Part shown: positions 7,700-15,476 of the stretch, one piece after another
Layout: each line of letters opens with the position of its first letter
Position numbering within the stretch: position 1 is the first letter of the stretch
Source of the DNA: Chloroflexota bacterium
GTDB lineage: Bacteria; Chloroflexota; Dehalococcoidia; Lucifugimonadales; Lucifugimonadaceae
NCBI GenBank assembly: GCA_022564545.1
Contig: JADFLG010000016.1
Span: 1 to 34,146, forward strand
DNA length: 34,146 nucleotides
Reading direction: 5' to 3'
Notes under the pieces: model-generated
Database searches by the model: none
Seen by the model: the letters and a program-made list of their open reading frames with translations, nothing else
What the model was told of the DNA's origin: nothing
Made by a program: the position numbers and the translations under genes

Positions 7700-8449
7700 A
7701 TGGCGATCACGCATGAAGGCCTGGCACGAGAGTTCGAGTATGTGACCCGACCCGGTGAGCAAAAGCATATTGGTGATGCGATCGACGGGACCGACCCGAT
7801 TATGCAAGAGATGGCGTACCAGTTGATCGTCGGAAACAACACGGACGTCGACCGACTTACCAGAGAGGCACTGGACGACGGCTACACGGCCAACCAGATC
7901 CTCGACGATGGCCTGCTAAACGGCATGGCTATTGTGGGCGTGAAGTTTCGGGACAACATCATTTTCGTACCTGAAGTACTGGTTGCCGCGCGGGCGATGA
8001 AAGCGGGGATGTTCCACATTGAGCCGATTCTGTCGGCCTCCGGGGCGGAGCCCGCGGGTATCGTGATCATGGGCACCGTGAAGGGCGACCTGCACGACAT
8101 TGGCAAGAACCTGTGCATCATGATGCTCCGGGGAGCGGGCTTCGTCGTTCACGACATTGGCGTCGATTCGTCGCCTGAAGATTTCATCGATGCGGTCGAA
8201 GAACACAGCGCCCAGATCGTGGGAATGTCGGCATTGCTGACCACGACGATGCCAAACATGGGCCGGACGATTGCGACCTTCGAAGACATGGGCCTGCGTG
8301 ACGAAGTCCGCATAATGGTGGGTGGTGCGCCCGTAACGCAGGATTTTGCTGACGAGATGGGTGCGGATGCATACGGCGATAATGCCGTTGAAGCTGTCGA
8401 TAAGGCAAAAGAACTCGTCATACTACTGGCAGAATTGAAGTCCAGCTGA
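7700..8449 (+). CDS. Corrinoid (cobalamin-binding) methyl-carrier protein, MtaC/MtbC/MttC type
   Basis: Small B12 carrier protein that shuttles a methyl group between methyltransferases, 249 aa. Residues about 28-115 form the four-helix cap domain, including NQILDDGLLNGMAIVG and FVPEVLVAARAMKAGM. Residues about 120-249 form the Rossmann-like B12 domain. The base-off/His-on motif DxHxxG is intact: Asp130, His132, Gly135 in GDLHDIG. It is followed by SALLTTTMPNM and MVGGAPVT, the usual cofactor-contact loops. ATG at 7700 has only a weak ribosome site. It should be methylated and demethylated by the neighbouring homocysteine and UroD-fold enzymes and rescued from the Co(II) state by the activator at 8975-10633. 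Confidence 0.95.
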   Translation: MAITHEGLAREFEYVTRPGEQKHIGDAIDGTDPIMQEMAYQLIVGNNTDVDRLTREALDDGYTANQILDDGLLNGMAIVGVKFRDNIIFVPEVLVAARAMKAGMFHIEPILSASGAEPAGIVIMGTVKGDLHDIGKNLCIMMLRGAGFVVHDIGVDSSPEDFIDAVEEHSAQIVGMSALLTTTMPNMGRTIATFEDMGLRDEVRIMVGGAPVTQDFADEMGADAYGDNAVEAVDKAKELVILLAELKSS

Positions 8450-8491
8450 CCGGCTGAATTGGCGGCAACTGTTATTTTCGAGGGACGTTCG

Positions 8492-8773
8492 TTGGCTGAA
8501 GGACTGGCCCAAAACGGCAAGGACAGGTTGGACACCGAAAAGGCGCGTGCCAGCCTGGACCGCCTGTACACGATCTATAAGGACATCTCCGCCACCGCTG
8601 ACGAAGTAATGCAGACAAGGTGTCCGTACAAGAACGCCCAGAGCCTGTGCACGGCCAAGTTCGGCTGCCGCAATCAGTTCTTCACAAAAGACCCGACCGC
8701 CCCACCGGCCTGTGCCGGGAGCGATCAAATCGACTATCGTGATGCCTGGGACGCGCAGCCACCCACTCTGTAG
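8492..8773 (+). CDS. Small four-cysteine protein of the corrinoid cluster, function unknown
   Basis: A 93-aa protein. The N-terminal half is helix-like (KARASLDRLYTIYKDISATADEVM). The C-terminal half carries four cysteines with spacing C-x8-C-x5-C-x14-C (RCPYKN, LCTAKFGCRNQ, PPACAG). They are well placed to bind zinc or an iron-sulphur cluster. TTG at 8492 is preferred because GAGGG lies 7 bases before it. An in-frame TTG at 8459 would add 11 residues but has no ribosome site. It sits 42 bases after the corrinoid protein and before the activator, so a role in electron delivery or B12 protein maturation is plausible. I do not recognise a named family. Confidence 0.72.
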   Translation: MAEGLAQNGKDRLDTEKARASLDRLYTIYKDISATADEVMQTRCPYKNAQSLCTAKFGCRNQFFTKDPTAPPACAGSDQIDYRDAWDAQPPTL

Positions 8774-8839
8774 CTATCTCTGAGGGGGGCACCGAGGCGA
8801 GCATGTGTGGTCAATTCCTGCTCTCCGGGGGGTTGGCCA

Positions 8840-8941
8840 GGTTGAGGGGGAATGGTGCCGGCGGTGGAGTAGAAGCTGTCAAAAGCGTCTTGCTCACCGA
8901 TCAACCATTCCCTCACCCCAACTCTCTCCTGACGGAGAGGG
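8840..8941 (-). repeat. Interspersed hairpin repeat, copy 1 (about 102 bp)
   Basis: Read on the minus strand, this starts with a hairpin of 8 pairs including a G-T (8941-8922), then GTTGGGGTGAGGGAATGGT, about 50 variable bases, and ACCATTCCCCCTCAACC at the end. The G-rich and C-rich parts are imperfect inverted copies of each other (8840-8856 against 8904-8919). A second copy of nearly identical length and design lies at 33891-33994. Non-coding, REP- or MITE-like. It fills most of the 201-base gap between the four-cysteine protein and the activator. Confidence 0.7.
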
Positions 8942-8974
8942 AGTTTCGGACGTAGTTTCAAAGGCACCTGAAAT

Positions 8975-10633
8975 TTGAGCCCTGTTTTTCTCAATTCCAA
9001 GCGACTCGATTCGAAAAAAGACGATTCGCTGTTCGACTTTGCCGACTCCCTGTCGATCAGGGTTCCGACGTCGTGCGGCAGGACTGGCGAGTGCCATGAG
9101 TGTATCGTCGAGGTCAGGCGGGGTGCCGACGCGCTTACGCCGCCGACCGATTCCGAGAAATTTCTGCGCGGCAACTACCGGCTGGCGTGCCAGGCACTGG
9201 TGGCCGACCCTTCAGCGGACATTGATTTTTCCGTTCTGCGCAGGCAGCCGCGCATCCTTACATCGGGCACCAGGCGAGATGTTAAGCTCCATCCCGCCTA
9301 CACCCGCGGCGGAAAAGACGGCGAAAACGTCGTGTTCGACGGGCCCGATGGTCCTATCACAATCGATACGTACCGCGGTGCGATATACGGGATAGCTGCC
9401 GACCTGGGCACCACTACGGTTGTACTGAACCTGGTGGACCTGGAGTCGGGCGAAACGGTATACACAGCGTCGTTCGAAAATCCGCAGCGATTTGGCGGCA
9501 GCGACATCATGAACCGCATCACGTACGACGGCGGTCCAGATGCCGGCGAACTGCAGGCCGTGATGGTTTCGTCGATTAACTTCGAGATTGGCGAAATGGT
9601 GCGGGCGCTGAAGATCAGGCGCCGCCAGATCTACGAGATCGTCGCAGTTGGCAACACCACTATGCGCGAGCTCTTTTTCGGCATTGACGTACAGAGCATC
9701 GGGACCCGTCCCTATAAATCCACTATCGAGGACGAGTTCAGAGCACATAAGCGCCCGAATATGTCGCTCTCGACCACCGCCGTAAAACTTGGCCTGAGGA
9801 TTCATCCAAAGGCGACGGTCTACGGCGGCCCGCTGATCGCGTCGCACCTCGGGGCCGATGTTGCGGCCGACCTGCTGGCGCTGGGCATGGAAGACCGAAC
9901 CGAACCGGTGATCCTGATCGATGTCGGCACCAACACCGAGGTCGTGGTCGGCTACAACGAAAGGCTGCTAGCTGCTTCGTGTCCCGCCGGGCCAGCTTTT
10001 GAGGGCGGCCAGGTTACCTACGGCATGCCCGGTTACGACGGCGCTGTAGAGAAGGTCGCGATCGACGACCGGGGCGAGGCGAAGTCGACCGTGATTGGGG
10101 ACGTCGAGCCGATTGGCATCTGTGGCTCGGGGTTGATCGATCTGCTGGCCGAATTAAGACGGACCGGGCTGATGAACGAACTTGGCAGGTTCACCGACGA
10201 TTCTGATGAATACGAGTTTTCAAAGTCCAACAAACTGACTATCTCCAGGGCCGATATCTCTGCGCTGGCGCAGGCGAAGGCGGCCAACTACTGCGGCCAG
10301 GCGATCGTGCTGCGCGAGTACGGGTTGCCGATTGAGAAGTTTGAGAAACTCTATCTGGCCGGCGGGTTTGCCAACTATGTCGATGAGTCCAATGCTATCG
10401 ACATCGGGTTCATCGCAAACATGCCGCTCGACAGGGTGGAAAAGATCGGCAACGCCGCACTCGAGGGCGCAACTATCATGCTCCTGTCGACTCTGAAGCG
10501 GGAAGAGATCGAGAAACTCACCGCGACGATTGAACATATCGAGCTTGAAACAGCACCGGACTTTTTCGACTTCTTCGTCGAAGGCTGCATGTTCAAGCCG
10601 ATGGAAAATGTGTGGCAGGGTGGCCAGGGGTAG
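8975..10633 (+). CDS. Reductive activator of corrinoid-dependent methyltransferases (RACo/RamA-like, DUF4445 ASKHA domain)
   Basis: ATP-dependent activator that reduces inactive Co(II) corrinoid protein to Co(I), 552 aa. The N-terminal 2Fe-2S ferredoxin domain has all four ligands: Cys34, Cys40 and Cys43 in SCGRTGECHEC, and Cys72 in RLACQA. A linker follows, then an actin-like (ASKHA) ATPase with phosphate loops at Asp143 (AADLGTTT) and Asp316 (LIDVGTNTE), then GICGSGLIDLL, and the adenosine-region YLAGGFANYVD near residue 461. It starts at TTG 8975 with AAGG about 10 bases upstream. The ferredoxin domain begins close to the N-terminus and nothing appears missing. A repeat separates it from the gene upstream. 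Its partner is presumably the corrinoid protein at 7700-8449. Confidence 0.95.
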   Translation: MSPVFLNSKRLDSKKDDSLFDFADSLSIRVPTSCGRTGECHECIVEVRRGADALTPPTDSEKFLRGNYRLACQALVADPSADIDFSVLRRQPRILTSGTRRDVKLHPAYTRGGKDGENVVFDGPDGPITIDTYRGAIYGIAADLGTTTVVLNLVDLESGETVYTASFENPQRFGGSDIMNRITYDGGPDAGELQAVMVSSINFEIGEMVRALKIRRRQIYEIVAVGNTTMRELFFGIDVQSIGTRPYKSTIEDEFRAHKRPNMSLSTTAVKLGLRIHPKATVYGGPLIASHLGADVAADLLALGMEDRTEPVILIDVGTNTEVVVGYNERLLAASCPAGPAFEGGQVTYGMPGYDGAVEKVAIDDRGEAKSTVIGDVEPIGICGSGLIDLLAELRRTGLMNELGRFTDDSDEYEFSKSNKLTISRADISALAQAKAANYCGQAIVLREYGLPIEKFEKLYLAGGFANYVDESNAIDIGFIANMPLDRVEKIGNAALEGATIMLLSTLKREEIEKLTATIEHIELETAPDFFDFFVEGCMFKPMENVWQGGQG

Positions 10634-10665
10634 CGTCGCGCCGTTGTCAGTCTGAAAACTGGCGA

Positions 10666-10752
10666 ACCATTGTCATTCTGAACTTGCCTGTCCTGAGTAC
10701 ATCCTGAGCTTGACGCAGGGCCCAGCCGAATGGGATTCAGAATGATAATGAC
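10666..10752. repeat. Imperfect terminal-inverted-repeat element (about 87 bp)
   Basis: ACCATTGTCATTCTGAA (10666-10682) is matched at 14 of 17 positions by the reverse complement of 10736-10752. The interior holds CATCCTGAGCTTGACGCAGG, close to the TCCTGAGCTTGTCGAAGG repeats I know from several bacterial genomes. It is non-coding and fills the gap between the activator and the CtBP-like dehydrogenase. Transcripts through it would fold into a long hairpin. Confidence 0.6.
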
Positions 10753-10830
10753 GGTGTTCCTACGGGTGTCTGCGCCCGCGTCCGAGATGGCAGCACGGTT
10801 AATCCTGAATCGAAGGTATCATTTCGCCCC

Positions 10831-11817
10831 ATGACAGCCAAAGTGCTTATAACCGACTACGTCTGGCCTTCGATCGACCCCGAAAGGGAAGTGTTGGAAG
10901 CTGCAGGCATCGAGACGGTAGTTGCTCCTGACGCCTCTGAGTCCACTCTCGCGGGGTTGGCCCAGAAGGTCGATGCGATCATGTTCTGCTTCGCACAGGT
11001 CACCGGGAACGTCCTTGAAGCTGCGACGAACTGCAAGGTCGCGGCCAGGTATGGGATAGGCGTCGACAACGTGGATATCGGGAAGGCCACGGAACTTGGC
11101 ATCGTAGTGACCAACGTGCCCGACTACTGCATGGACGAGGTGACCGACCACGCGCTGGGCATGATCCTGGCCCTGAACAGGCGACTCATCCCCCACAACC
11201 GTTCGGTTGTATCCGGTGGCTGGGGCGACGTTGTGTTGAACCAGCCAATGCACCGGACCCGTGGCGCGACGCTCGGGATAGTCGGGTTTGGCCGTATCGG
11301 GCGGGCGCTTGCCGCCAAGGCGGTTGGGTTCGGGATGAACATTCTTGCCTATGATCCGCTGATTCAACCGGGCACAGAGGTGGACGGGGCCAGCGCGGTC
11401 TCGCTCGACGAGGTGCTCACACAATCAGACTTCGTATCGCTGCATGTGCCGCTGATGCCTGAAACGCAGCACATGATAGGGGCGCCGGAACTGGCCAAAA
11501 TGAAACCCGGCTCGATCATCGTCAACTGTGCCCGCGGCGGGCTGATCGATGAAGATGCGCTCGCCGCGTCGCTGGCGTCGGGTCATACGGCGGGCGCTGG
11601 TCTCGATGTGGTCGAACCTGCACCGCCGGACCCCGCGAGTCCGCTGCTGAAGCAGGAGAACGTGATTATTACGCCTCACACGGCGTTCTTCTCCCAGGCC
11701 TCGACCCTGGAACTGGAACGGCGAACCGCGCAGGAAGTTATCCGTGTGTTGAACGGCGAGCTGCCCGAGAACCTGATCAACCCGGACGTCCTGGGCACGG
11801 CCCGTTCGGGAATCTAG
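10831..11817 (+). CDS. D-2-hydroxyacid dehydrogenase-like protein, CtBP group, with altered catalytic Glu
   Basis: NAD-binding protein of the D-isomer-specific 2-hydroxyacid dehydrogenase family, 328 aa. The glycine motif GFGRIG is at 152-157, Arg235 in NCARGG and His283 in TPHTAFF. At the position of the family's catalytic glutamate (usually LDVxExEPP) the sequence is LDVVEPAPP. Ala264 therefore replaces Glu, although Glu262 is close by. Activity may be reduced, or the substrate may differ. The N-terminal half (RYGIGVDNVDI, NVPDYCMDEVTDHAL) fits the CtBP-like branch. ATG at 10831 lacks a clear ribosome site, and TATCAT lies exactly 8 bases before it, as in leaderless genes. It is co-directional with the corrinoid cluster but separated from it by a repeat. 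Confidence 0.88.
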   Translation: MTAKVLITDYVWPSIDPEREVLEAAGIETVVAPDASESTLAGLAQKVDAIMFCFAQVTGNVLEAATNCKVAARYGIGVDNVDIGKATELGIVVTNVPDYCMDEVTDHALGMILALNRRLIPHNRSVVSGGWGDVVLNQPMHRTRGATLGIVGFGRIGRALAAKAVGFGMNILAYDPLIQPGTEVDGASAVSLDEVLTQSDFVSLHVPLMPETQHMIGAPELAKMKPGSIIVNCARGGLIDEDALAASLASGHTAGAGLDVVEPAPPDPASPLLKQENVIITPHTAFFSQASTLELERRTAQEVIRVLNGELPENLINPDVLGTARSGI

Positions 11818-11831
11818 TAAAACCGGCAGCT

Positions 11832-14126
11832 CTAACCGAGTATGCTGCGCAGGTCTCTGGCGTGGCCTGAGGCTGCTTCTGCCTCGTTCGCATACGTGTC
11901 GACCGACGAGAACGCTGCACGGGAAGCGGCGTCGGCGAGCCAGTTCAGCAATTCAGTGGTTTGGCCTGCAGTTGCCGGGTCGGCGGTCTGGCCAGAAAGT
12001 TGGCCGTGAGATAGGGCAGTGAACGCGTACTCACGGTAAGACTCGTTCTTCATCCGGCGCCTGAAACCGCTCTTTTCGAGTCGTTTCTCGACTGACACAA
12101 AGGCCTTGATAATCGCCTTGCGGTCGATGTCACTAATTGTCTCGTAGTCGAACCTGACCGGCCTGTCCGATGATCTACTCCTGTAGAAAAACAGGTACCA
12201 GACAAGCATTGCCGCGAATCCCGCGCCGAACAGTGCGAACAGTCCCCAGTTCACGCCGTGTTTCACCGCAAATTCGAAGGCTTTAAGCAATGCGCCAGGC
12301 GTGCGTCCGGCCGCTGCGGCAAGACTGTCGCCAAGCCGACGGTCGAGGAGAGAACTCAGACCTGACGGCGGCGCCTGTTCGATATCGGCGACCGTCGGCA
12401 GGTCGGGTCGCGTCGAGGCATCGAACGGTATCCAACCGGCACTCCGGAAGTAGATTTCTGACCACGCATGGGCGTCTCTGGGCGTGATTTTGCTGGCACC
12501 TGAGAACGTGTTGTACTCGCCAGGCAGATACCCGATCGCAATTCGCGACTGAAGACCGGCTGAGCGGGCCATCAGAGTCAGTGCAGTTGCGAAATCGATA
12601 GCCGACCCCGGCAACTCACCGATCACAAACCGCTTCAGGTCTGTCGATGGCGTCAGCGGCGATTCGGTTTCTGTGTCGTATTCGAGGTTTTGCAGATACG
12701 ACGTTATGGCCGACGCTTTGTCGAAATCGTTCTCAGCACCCTCGGTCAGCGCGGATGTCAGGCGGCGGATTTCCTCAAACCCCGGGGGAATCGTGCCGTA
12801 TTCCTTTTTGATCCATCCAGCCCGGTCTCTCCGCAGGATGTCCGGATCGGTCTCGGGCTGTTCCGACACGACCTGGTACGTCGAACCAGGAGTGAGATCG
12901 ATACGCCCGCGGTTATCGCGTGGAACGGCGATTGCGATCGGTTCGTAGCCGGTGAGCAAGTTGCTTCCCAGATCGTATTGAACGAAATAGGTCTGTAGAT
13001 AGCGCTGACTTTCGTGGGTGTGACCCGCCCGGGCGAACAGCGAACGGAACTGGCGGTCATCGGTTATGGTCGAGTACCAGAGTCCCAGTCCATCATTGGC
13101 CCCGGGATCGAACGTGTCATACACCCTGCCACGCCAGTAACTTGCCACAGGACTGCGGATAAATGCGATCCTGTCCGCACCGCCAAGCTCGTATATCAGT
13201 GGTGCTCCGTGGATTTCGACTGGAACGTCGGATGCTTCACCGAGCAGATCGTTTGCAGTTGCGGGGCCTCCTGTAGTTGCCGGGCCGCTCGGAGCGAAAA
13301 GGTCCGGGTCTATCCTGGCCTGCCCGGACCCCCCGTTTGCCCCTTCATCGACGAGGTTCCGGGCAGTCTCCAGGTCGACCCGCGGCAACGGCGAGTCCTC
13401 GCCGGTCACCGGCAGAAACGCCATGCGTGCGGCTTGCGGGGTCTGCGAGGCGTCCCAGGGCAGGATCAAGAACGACGCGATGGAAGCAATCACCACTGCC
13501 AGCGAGGCCCCCAGCCAGTAAACAGTGCTGCCGAAACGACTATTAAGACCCTTTACCGTTGCGCCGGCGGTCAGATCGACGTACTGCACAGTGGCGAGGA
13601 AGATCACCACGATCGCCATGTATCCGCCAAGCAGCCCAACGAACTCGGTCCCAAACGCCTTCTCTGCCGCAAAGAACATCACAAGGCAACTGAATACGAG
13701 CTGGGTGTAGAGGCCTGCCCGCGTCCGGGCGTCGAAGACTGAAGCTGCACCAGCGATGAGCAGGAAGTTGGCAACCGGAATTCTGTTTCCCTGCAGCGCC
13801 TCGACCAGTTCGAAGCGCATCGTCACCCCCGCAGTGATGATCGACCCGGCAATCATCATTGATATCCAGGGCATCCGCCTGCGAGTTGCCCCCAACGCCA
13901 CCCAGTGCCCTATGAGAGTTGCCGGGATGGTCAAGAGTGGGACAACTGGAGAGACCCCGATCAAGAACAGAGAAAACGATGCCCACACTGTCGCAGCGGC
14001 TACCAGGAATCTGACTCGAAGCGAGAGTTCGGGCCGGTCGTTGAAGATCTTCCGGTACACCCTGCCAACCGTCGACTCGTATCGTCGCAGGACTACTGGC
14101 TGCACGGAGCGCTCGACAGTGGTCAC
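11832..14126 (-). CDS. Transglutaminase-like membrane protein (TgpA family) lacking the catalytic Cys
   Basis: 764 aa. Several membrane spans occupy about residues 35-235 (TgpA N-terminal domain). A large external region follows, then a transglutaminase-like core (about 470-575), a span near 640-660 and a cytoplasmic DUF4129-like tail. In the core His553 (DAHAW) and Asp569 (FDAST) are present. The cysteine position reads GSAIDFA, with Ala509 where GxCxxFA is expected, so a thiol protease/transglutaminase reaction seems impossible. GTG at 14126 overlaps the stop of the DUF58 gene (GTGA), giving translational coupling. It is the third gene of a MoxR-DUF58-transglutaminase unit. Such units are common, and their exact function (envelope or chaperone-type assembly) is unsettled. 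Confidence 0.88.
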   Translation of the reverse strand: MTTVERSVQPVVLRRYESTVGRVYRKIFNDRPELSLRVRFLVAAATVWASFSLFLIGVSPVVPLLTIPATLIGHWVALGATRRRMPWISMMIAGSIITAGVTMRFELVEALQGNRIPVANFLLIAGAASVFDARTRAGLYTQLVFSCLVMFFAAEKAFGTEFVGLLGGYMAIVVIFLATVQYVDLTAGATVKGLNSRFGSTVYWLGASLAVVIASIASFLILPWDASQTPQAARMAFLPVTGEDSPLPRVDLETARNLVDEGANGGSGQARIDPDLFAPSGPATTGGPATANDLLGEASDVPVEIHGAPLIYELGGADRIAFIRSPVASYWRGRVYDTFDPGANDGLGLWYSTITDDRQFRSLFARAGHTHESQRYLQTYFVQYDLGSNLLTGYEPIAIAVPRDNRGRIDLTPGSTYQVVSEQPETDPDILRRDRAGWIKKEYGTIPPGFEEIRRLTSALTEGAENDFDKASAITSYLQNLEYDTETESPLTPSTDLKRFVIGELPGSAIDFATALTLMARSAGLQSRIAIGYLPGEYNTFSGASKITPRDAHAWSEIYFRSAGWIPFDASTRPDLPTVADIEQAPPSGLSSLLDRRLGDSLAAAAGRTPGALLKAFEFAVKHGVNWGLFALFGAGFAAMLVWYLFFYRSRSSDRPVRFDYETISDIDRKAIIKAFVSVEKRLEKSGFRRRMKNESYREYAFTALSHGQLSGQTADPATAGQTTELLNWLADAASRAAFSSVDTYANEAEAASGHARDLRSILG

Positions 14127-15394
14127 GCTGCGTGTTCCTTCGTCCTGGCGCCGGTGGTCGCAGTCTTCGCGGTTGCCACTGCCGCGGTTTTCTCAGCCTG
14201 GTACCCGTCTCCGGCCACGCCCTGCTCCATCGTCTTCATGGCCCTGGTGAGCTCTCCTCGTCGACACGAGATTGCACTCACACCAACTGAGGCGAGTATG
14301 TTGACCGCGTGCTGTGCGTTATCGCCCGGCATGAAGCCCTCAAACACCACGGCGGCGATGTCTGACCCTGATCGGGCCATCGCGGCAAGGGCGGACAGCA
14401 AATCGGAATTGCCCGAGTGAACAAAAGCGATGACCCGCTCACCGACGTTCACTCCTTCAGTCCAGCTGGACGAGGTCCCTGCTGGCTGGTCTTCGATCTG
14501 CGCCAGGTCGGTCATCACGTCCGCCCATGTGGTCCGGGCCTGCCCGCCGTTCGGAGTCACCACTCGCACCGTACCGCCCGATTCGATCAGTGGGGCGGCA
14601 GCGGTGGCGGCCATTCTTACCGCGTAGTCCGAAGGCCGGTCGCCGGGGTCCTGAACAGGGAGGTCGTCAGCGTCGATAACTATTGCTACTGAGCGCTCAG
14701 ACCACGAGTCGAACTCTTTTACGGCCAGCCGGCCGGTCCGGGCAGAATTTCGCCAGTGGATATTCCGGTAGGGGTCACCTGCCACGTATCGGCGCGTACC
14801 CGCAATCTCGCTCCCCGACCGGGACTTGGACATCCCCTCCGATACGCCCAGTGAAGATTCGAGCAACCCGACCCGCGAGATTCGTTCCCAACTCGGATAT
14901 ACCAGCAGCGAATCTTCTGCGGTGAACAACCTTCGCCGGCGGAAGAGCCCGAACAATCCCTTCGCCTCGACAGAGACCGCTGACAGTCTGTGAACCCCTC
15001 TGGTCGTCAACACGGGCCTGGATGTGCCCTGTGAACTCGCCCTGGGGCCGACCCCGACCAGCACTATCGATTCGCCCGACGTTGCCCGTGGTGAATCGAT
15101 GGAATACTCGACGTTCAGTAAAAACCTGGGAATCCACCACCGATTGGTGAGTCGAATGTCGATATCAAGCGACTTGCCTTCCACAGGCCCGGCCAAATTA
15201 ACAAGGGAGTTGAACCGCCTGTTGCGCTGAACAGACAGGCCGTACACCGAAAACCACGGTGTGATTGCCGAAAGGATCACGACGCCCCAGAGGACCGCGT
15301 CTGCAAGGTGCACCCATCCAACGCGGGTGGCACTGGCAATGAAGAAGGCAGCGACGGCGGCCAGGATAAATCCGGCACCTCTCCGCGTAATCAC
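14123..15394 (-). CDS. DUF58 domain protein (MoxR-associated, vWA-like)
   Basis: 423-aa membrane-anchored protein. Two membrane spans lie within residues 5-45 (AGFILAAVAAFFIASATRV, then ADAVLWGVVILSAI). The DUF58 signature GTRRYVAGDPYRNIHWRNSA is near residue 230, with KEFDSW after it. The C-terminal part resembles a von Willebrand A fold (VAIVIDADD near 265). I use GTG at 15394 because GGAAGG lies 6 bases upstream. A longer frame opens at 15520 but would overlap the MoxR gene by 44 bases and add 42 residues of poor, Arg/Thr-rich sequence. It is the middle gene of the MoxR-DUF58-transglutaminase unit and its stop overlaps the next start. Confidence 0.88.
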   Translation of the reverse strand: MITRRGAGFILAAVAAFFIASATRVGWVHLADAVLWGVVILSAITPWFSVYGLSVQRNRRFNSLVNLAGPVEGKSLDIDIRLTNRWWIPRFLLNVEYSIDSPRATSGESIVLVGVGPRASSQGTSRPVLTTRGVHRLSAVSVEAKGLFGLFRRRRLFTAEDSLLVYPSWERISRVGLLESSLGVSEGMSKSRSGSEIAGTRRYVAGDPYRNIHWRNSARTGRLAVKEFDSWSERSVAIVIDADDLPVQDPGDRPSDYAVRMAATAAAPLIESGGTVRVVTPNGGQARTTWADVMTDLAQIEDQPAGTSSSWTEGVNVGERVIAFVHSGNSDLLSALAAMARSGSDIAAVVFEGFMPGDNAQHAVNILASVGVSAISCRRGELTRAMKTMEQGVAGDGYQAEKTAAVATAKTATTGARTKEHAA

Positions 15395-15422
15395 GAAGTG
15401 CCTTCCCCCTGTGGTTGTGGTA

Positions 15423-15446
15423 ATTGCGGTCCGTATTGCGGTCCGT
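15423..15446. repeat. Tandem 12-bp duplication between moxR-like and DUF58 genes
   Basis: ATTGCGGTCCGT occurs twice in a row. It lies in the 82-base gap just upstream of the DUF58 ribosome site and probably reflects a small slippage duplication. Confidence 0.6.
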
Positions 15447-15476
15447 GCGGGATGTTGAGCTTTGCCTTGCGCATGC

